DNA of 17,826 nucleotides, from contig JAUIJG010000052.1 of NCBI GenBank assembly GCA_030431355.1, positions 1 to 17,826 of the forward strand. The letters run 5' to 3'. Below the pieces are notes generated by a model that made no database searches, was not told the origin of the DNA, and was given only the letters and a program-made list of their open reading frames with translations. This stretch comes from a bacterium (GTDB lineage: Bacteria > Cyanobacteriota > Vampirovibrionia > Obscuribacterales > Obscuribacteraceae). Made by a program: the position numbers and the translations under genes. Positions 13,447 through 17,826 of the stretch are shown here, in pieces (within the stretch, counting starts at the first letter, position 1; each line of letters opens with the position of its first letter).

Positions 13447-15528
13447 TTGGATGATACGCTTGGGCAATACTTACCTGACCGCTACAGCCTGGAAGAATGT
13501 CTGGGTCAAGGTGGTATGGGGTCCGTCTACAGAGCGCGGGACGCCTATCTTGCAATAGATGTGGCCATAAAAATTGTCCGGCTTCATGATCTTGAGCCCG
13601 AGTCCATCGCGCGTTTTCAGCGGGAGGCAAAGCTATCTTCCCGGCTTAGTCATCCCAACATAGTGACCATTCTGGATTTTGGCGTTCTGGAAACTCGGTT
13701 TCCCTATATGGTTCTCGAATACATTCCCGGAGAAAACCTGGAAAATATCCTTGAGTCCCAGGGTCCCATAGAGGTTGAGCATGCTCTGGAGATTATGCGT
13801 CAGGTGGCTGCGGCACTTGCCCACGCGCACAAAGAAGGCGTGCTGCACCGGGATCTAAAGCCGGCAAATATTCTGGTCTTTGAGGATGAAAGAGGTATCG
13901 CGCAGGTAAAGCTGCTGGATTTTGGAATCGCCAGATCTTTAGGTGATGATTCTTCCGTGGAAGTGCAAAATTCAACCTTAACCAGGCCTGGAATGATTGT
14001 GGGAAGTCCTCTCTATATGAGTCCCGAGCAGGTGCGAGCCGATAAACAGATTGACCAGCGCTCGGATATTTATTCCTTCGGTTCTGTGTTATTTAAAATG
14101 TTGACTGGTAAGGCACCATTTCTGGGTGATTCGGCCCTGGAGACTATGTCTTTGAAGTTGGAACAAAAGGCGCCAAGTCTAGCGGAGACCGGGATGCCAG
14201 GAAGAGAAGACCTGGAAGCCTTTCTTCGAAGGTGCCTGGATTCCGATCCGGATGGAAGGTTTGCCACCATGGTTGAGCTGGAGACTGCTTTAGGCTTATT
14301 ATTGGAGCATGAGCAGGAGCAAGATCTTGAGGGTGCTTCTCTGATAGAGCCTCCTGGCTCAGCTTCCTTCTCTCATTACTCCAGGGCTTCAAAGTCTTTT
14401 CCCGTCCCTTTGGTAATTGTGCTTTGTCTAGGAGTGGTTTTGTTTGGAGCGTGCTTCTTGGGATATCTGGCTTTATTCGATGGGAAGAGCAAGCTGCTTT
14501 CTGGGGGACTGAAAAGAGAAGCGCATCAGAATCAATCTGCTGGTCAAGATAGTCTTGATTCAAAAGCCTTGAATTCTTATGCTAACAGTTCTTCAGCTAT
14601 TCCCGCAGATTTTTCTGCAGATGTTCCTGCAGATGTTCCCGCAGATGTTTCACCAATTCCTTCTGATATTAGTATTTCCGGCGGTACTGATTTTGGCCTC
14701 GGTCCTATCAATAGCTATGCTGGATATGATCAGAAAAATCTCCTGGACTACAATCCAAAACGCCGGACATGGATTGTTAGGGCCGAAGCCACTTCAAGCG
14801 ACTTTAAACAGATCGCATCTCGAAAGAATATTAGCTCACTAACCTTTTTAATTCCCAGGGGCAATCCGGTCGACTACAAACTTTTGCGGGGCATGAAGCT
14901 TCAAAGGTTGGAGCTTCACGCCCTTCGAAAGATTGATAGCGAATTGGTTGCGGCGCTAAGCACTCTGGAAACGGTGGAAGAGTTGCACTTCAAGACCTGT
15001 ACATTTGTGGGCGTCGATGTTCTGGAGCCTCTTAAAAAAATGCCCCGGCTTAGGCGTTTGTCTCTGGAAAAGAGCTCCCTGGAAGAGAAGACGCGTTCTC
15101 CGGAGGATCACAAACTGAAGCCGTTTCCTGCGGCAGTATTAAATATAGTGTCGCACCTACTTGAGTTAAAAGATCTGGTGCTTTCCGGAAGTGACGTGGA
15201 AAGAGGATTTTTGAAAGGTCTTCCTGTCGGTTCTCAATTCCGCCAGCTCCAGCTCGGGGAGCTACATTTTGATGAAGAGCAGCTGAAGCCTTTGTTGACG
15301 ATAAAAGTTCAGCATCTGAGTATAAAAGGAAATTCCTTTAGTCGCCGGTTTGTTCAGCGCATAATAGAGAAGACCGGGCTTGAGACAATCAATTTGACAC
15401 CAGTTTTTGAACTGGACGGTGAAGCCTCTTTGACCAGGCAGGATGTTCAGGCTCTCAGCCGGAAGAATCCTGGTATAACATTTCACTATTTTCACACCAA
15501 CTACAGGGACGGAGCTATTGTGCAGTAG
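13447..15528 (+). CDS. Receptor-like Ser/Thr protein kinase with C-terminal LRR-like region (kinase C)
   Basis: A 693-residue PknB-type kinase with complete catalytic set: glycine loop GQGGMGSV (20-27), lysine 42, glutamate 60, HRDLKPAN (134-141), DFG (158-160), GSPLYMSPEQ (186-195). The activation loop has several Ser/Thr residues (S176, T177, T179). A single membrane helix at about 319-344 follows. Beyond it are a spacer with Ala-Asp-Val/Pro repeats (386-401) and a region of about 240 residues (441-680) with degenerate LRR-like strands (LQRLEL, VEELHF, LRRLSL, LKDLVL, VQHLSI). With a cytoplasmic kinase, this region would lie outside the membrane as a sensor. The start is TTG at 13447: AAGGG lies 9 nt upstream and an in-frame TGA two codons earlier prevents extension. 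It is followed after 34 bp by the TPR gene. Confidence 0.9.
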   Translation: MDDTLGQYLPDRYSLEECLGQGGMGSVYRARDAYLAIDVAIKIVRLHDLEPESIARFQREAKLSSRLSHPNIVTILDFGVLETRFPYMVLEYIPGENLENILESQGPIEVEHALEIMRQVAAALAHAHKEGVLHRDLKPANILVFEDERGIAQVKLLDFGIARSLGDDSSVEVQNSTLTRPGMIVGSPLYMSPEQVRADKQIDQRSDIYSFGSVLFKMLTGKAPFLGDSALETMSLKLEQKAPSLAETGMPGREDLEAFLRRCLDSDPDGRFATMVELETALGLLLEHEQEQDLEGASLIEPPGSASFSHYSRASKSFPVPLVIVLCLGVVLFGACFLGYLALFDGKSKLLSGGLKREAHQNQSAGQDSLDSKALNSYANSSSAIPADFSADVPADVPADVSPIPSDISISGGTDFGLGPINSYAGYDQKNLLDYNPKRRTWIVRAEATSSDFKQIASRKNISSLTFLIPRGNPVDYKLLRGMKLQRLELHALRKIDSELVAALSTLETVEELHFKTCTFVGVDVLEPLKKMPRLRRLSLEKSSLEEKTRSPEDHKLKPFPAAVLNIVSHLLELKDLVLSGSDVERGFLKGLPVGSQFRQLQLGELHFDEEQLKPLLTIKVQHLSIKGNSFSRRFVQRIIEKTGLETINLTPVFELDGEASLTRQDVQALSRKNPGITFHYFHTNYRDGAIVQ
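14602..14649 (+). repeat. 12-nt tandem repeat (x4) in kinase C stalk
   Basis: Four consecutive in-frame copies of YCY-GCA-GAT-KTT encode [PS]AD[FV] just outside the membrane helix of kinase C. The last two differ at one base. The pattern suggests a spacer whose length can vary by slippage between strains. Confidence 0.85.
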
Positions 15529-15562
15529 GAATAGATTTTAGTGGAACAGGAGCCGTTAAATC

Positions 15563-17245
15563 ATGGGTGAATTTGTGTCGATGAAGAGATGTCTGGTCTG
15601 GGCCTTATTTCTCTCTTTCATTTTCCTGTCTTCGTTTTTCTGTGCCCGGGCATGGTCAAATGAGTCTGTTCTTACAAAAGGAGTAATCGGAGATAGGATT
15701 GCCAGTCAGGAGACACCGGCTCTTGAAGCCCTTGCCGAGGCCCGAGAGAGTTATAAGCAAAGCAAGAATCTGGTCCCGCTTTTAAAAGCCATGCACCGTC
15801 TTGCCTTTATTGAATCCGCTCTGGGTAAGAATGCGGAATCAAATAAATTGTGCAGAGAGGCTATCGGGATGGTTAAAAGTGTCTACGGAGAATCTAATGT
15901 CTGGGAAGGTGAGTTCCTTGAGTACATGGGGCGAAATTTTACCAGGTTTTCCAGATTTAAAGAGGCTCTAGATTGCTATCGCAAAGAGCTTGCCATCTAC
16001 AAGAAAGTTTTTGGAGAAGACAGTCCGAAACTGGTAGGAGTAATCTCAAGCATCGGATCGCTTTTTGCCATGCAGGGTCGATACAAAGAGGCCGAGCCAT
16101 GGCTGAGGCAGGCGATGCAAGCATCCGGAAAGCTCAAGGACCAAGGATCTATAGCCGCAATCGGTGCTTCTTCTGATATGGCTCTTCTTCTTCTGACTCA
16201 AGGTCGGCTCGATGAGTCTGAGAGGCTCTTTAGCAAAGTGCTAGATGCCATCAAGGATAGTTATGGAAAGCAAGACCCACGCTACGCGATGTGCATGAAT
16301 AGTCTGGGAGAGATTTATTTAAAAAAAGGAAACTATAGAAAGTCTGAAAAAGCCCAGGAAGAAGCTCTGGCGGTAGCGAAAGCCAGTCTTGGCGAATCAA
16401 GCCATCTTGCGGCCCAGTGCCTGAACGGTCTTGCCAATGTCTATATGACAGAAGCAATGGATGAGGCACGACTGCGTCAAAGAGAGCATTTTCAGGTGAC
16501 AGGAAAGAAGCAGATTCGCGTCAACCTGATCAATGTCAGGAATCTACTCATTGAAAAAGCCGAACCTCTGTACTTGCGTTCTCTTCGTATAGATGAAGCG
16601 GCCATGGGAAAAGACAGTCCTGAATTGATTAGCATGCTAAATAATTTAGCCGTGCTAAACGTTCACAAAAAACAGATTGCGAATGCCAGGGACTATTATC
16701 AAAGAGCGCTAGACATCGCAATAAAGACTTATGGTGAGCAGAGCACCCATGCTGCACTCTGTTATATCAACCTCGCTGAAGTTCTATCCGAGTCCGGGGA
16801 TTATAGAAAGGCAAGAGAGTATCTCGGCAATGCTTTGAGGATCTACCAGGGGCAATTCGGATCCTGCCACCCGCATATGGCAATTATCTATTTCAACTAT
16901 GCTGCCTGTCTTGCCCGGGAAAAGGATTATGAAAAGAGCGAGTTCTACTACCGAAAGGCTATTTCTACCACTGAAAAAATCGGTGGCAGTAACCGACGAA
17001 GTTTGGCCAAAGCATATCTTGAATTGGCTCAGTGTCTGGCCAAGCGCAGTAAGACGGAAGAGTCTCTTGAATATTTTAAGAAAGCGCTTCAGCTCTTTCA
17101 CCAGACTTTTGGTCCGGAGCACCTGGAGACAGCTGTCTGCCTAGAGAGATACGCGGAATTTCTAAGAGATAGTAAGAGATTGACCGAAGCAGAGCTTCTC
17201 GATGCTCGGGCCATAACAATTCGAAAGTCCATTTCGTCCAGGTGA
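15563..17245 (+). CDS. Secreted tetratricopeptide-repeat protein, kinesin-light-chain type
   Basis: A 560-residue protein. An N-terminal hydrophobic segment (about 11-28) followed by ARA-WS looks like a signal peptide, placing the protein outside the cytoplasmic membrane. From about residue 50 to 555 it is made of TPR units of about 42 residues with the KLC/TPR_12 pattern, for example EALDCYRKELAIYKKVFGED (134-153) and ARDYYQRALDIAIKTYGEQ (375-393). A less regular stretch at 297-330 interrupts the array. Such arrays bind peptides or proteins and have no catalytic role. The ATG at 15563 has AGGAG 10 nt upstream; an ATG six codons later is an alternative. It lies 34 bp after kinase C, so it probably shares its transcript and may act with the kinase's outer domain; this is inferred from position only. 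Confidence 0.87.
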   Translation: MGEFVSMKRCLVWALFLSFIFLSSFFCARAWSNESVLTKGVIGDRIASQETPALEALAEARESYKQSKNLVPLLKAMHRLAFIESALGKNAESNKLCREAIGMVKSVYGESNVWEGEFLEYMGRNFTRFSRFKEALDCYRKELAIYKKVFGEDSPKLVGVISSIGSLFAMQGRYKEAEPWLRQAMQASGKLKDQGSIAAIGASSDMALLLLTQGRLDESERLFSKVLDAIKDSYGKQDPRYAMCMNSLGEIYLKKGNYRKSEKAQEEALAVAKASLGESSHLAAQCLNGLANVYMTEAMDEARLRQREHFQVTGKKQIRVNLINVRNLLIEKAEPLYLRSLRIDEAAMGKDSPELISMLNNLAVLNVHKKQIANARDYYQRALDIAIKTYGEQSTHAALCYINLAEVLSESGDYRKAREYLGNALRIYQGQFGSCHPHMAIIYFNYAACLAREKDYEKSEFYYRKAISTTEKIGGSNRRSLAKAYLELAQCLAKRSKTEESLEYFKKALQLFHQTFGPEHLETAVCLERYAEFLRDSKRLTEAELLDARAITIRKSISSR

Positions 17246-17464
17246 ATAGATTGAGTTCGAGACCGAAACTGAAATCGAAACCAGCACTGATACTAAATAT
17301 GGTGTGGCTAATGCCCTGGTCCATGGAAGCTTTATGTTTTTCGGTGAGCGGCAGAGAAGAAGGCAGCCTTTAAGATTTAGTAGACTTTGCTCAGTGGAGC
17401 TTATTTAAGCCAAGCTGATAACTCAATTAACCCTCCGTTTACGCTGATCCATTAATATATTTCT

Positions 17465-17826
17465 ATGCGTATAAATAGAGCTCTGGCTCTCACCGGGTAT
17501 TGCTCCCGGAGAAAAGCCGATCAGTTAATCGAAGCAGGAAGGGTCCGGGTCAACGGCGTGATTGTGGAAGACTACAGTCTGGACGTCGACCTTGAGATGG
17601 ATGCGATCCTCGTGGATGAAGAGCCTCTCAGATCTCGGGCTTATCAATACATAGTGGTCCACAAACCGAAAGATGTTATTACCACCTGCGATGATCCCCA
17701 GGGACGGCGCACAATTCTTGATATCTTGCCGGAGAACTTAAGGCATCTGAAACCGGTAGGGCGTCTTGACCGGCAGTCGGAAGGACTCTTGATCATGACT
17801 AATGATGGCGATCTTTCCCAGAGTCT
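17465..17826 (+). CDS. RluB/RsuA-family rRNA pseudouridine synthase, N-terminal part (cut by window edge)
   Basis: Enzymes of this family isomerise a uridine in 16S (RsuA) or 23S (RluB/E/F) rRNA. The 120 visible residues begin with an S4 RNA-binding domain (1-48: RALALTGYCSRRKADQLI, then GRVRVNG). The catalytic domain follows, with VVHKPKDVITT and the active-site motif GRLDRQSEGLLIMTNDG, in which Asp102 is the catalytic aspartate. The usual D-x-x-T-x-G reads D-x-x-S-x-G, a mild change. The bacterial single-copy form is often annotated rluB, but which uridine is modified cannot be told from this fragment. No clear Shine-Dalgarno precedes the ATG. The 219-bp spacer upstream contains a short GAAACT-type repeat and no clear terminator. 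Confidence 0.92.
   Translation, partial: MRINRALALTGYCSRRKADQLIEAGRVRVNGVIVEDYSLDVDLEMDAILVDEEPLRSRAYQYIVVHKPKDVITTCDDPQGRRTILDILPENLRHLKPVGRLDRQSEGLLIMTNDGDLSQS

Noticed and set aside
17246..17464. Small coding frame after the TPR gene (Glu/Thr-rich start, about 50 codons)
   Set aside because: It has no start codon at its beginning or ribosome binding site, and the repetitive opening is better explained as simple sequence.

Overview
The window looks like chromosomal DNA of a free-living bacterium with a large signalling repertoire. It carries three Ser/Thr protein kinases, two leucine-rich-repeat (LRR) proteins and a kinesin-light-chain-type TPR protein among ordinary housekeeping genes (metG, clpB, coaBC and an RluB/RsuA-type pseudouridine synthase). 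Modest GC, TPR/LRR/kinase richness and YtxH/DUF948 envelope genes fit a non-photosynthetic Cyanobacteriota lineage (Vampirovibrionia/Obscuribacterales). This placement is an inference from gene content; no rRNA or other marker here proves it, and a planctomycete-like or other deep lineage is not excluded.

Layout. Positions 1-383 hold the 5' part of an IS1595-type transposase running off the left edge, followed by a perfect 50-bp palindrome (484-533). From 606 to 10435 every gene is on the minus strand. In transcription order these are metG, a secreted protein with a repetitive linker, membrane kinase B, membrane kinase A, then after a 262-bp gap an LRR protein and clpB. The gap contains a degenerate 15-nt tandem repeat and a good sigma70-like promoter, so LRR-clpB can be transcribed independently of metG-kinases. 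At about 10.5 kb the strand switches. The plus strand carries coaBC, a YtxH / DUF948 / YtxH trio closed by an intrinsic terminator, a receptor-like kinase C with a C-terminal LRR-like region, a secreted TPR protein, and the start of an rRNA pseudouridine synthase at the right edge.

How the genes may work together. Kinases A and B are diverged tandem paralogues with the same unusual plan: a two-helix membrane hairpin, a beta-rich PH-like region, a shared Y-T-[DE]-[LM]-W linker motif and a C-terminal kinase domain. They lie beside a cytoplasmic LRR protein and a ClpB-type disaggregase. Kinase C combines kinase, one transmembrane helix and LRR-like region in one chain and is followed by an exported TPR protein. 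The kinase+LRR theme therefore occurs twice, once as separate neighbouring genes and once fused. A role linking envelope or protein-folding stress to chaperone activity is plausible but is only an inference from neighbourhood.

Notable departures from family norms are a lysine replacing the pore-loop-1 tyrosine of ClpB, DFN instead of DFG in kinase A, and short tandem repeats in or right after several of the signalling genes.
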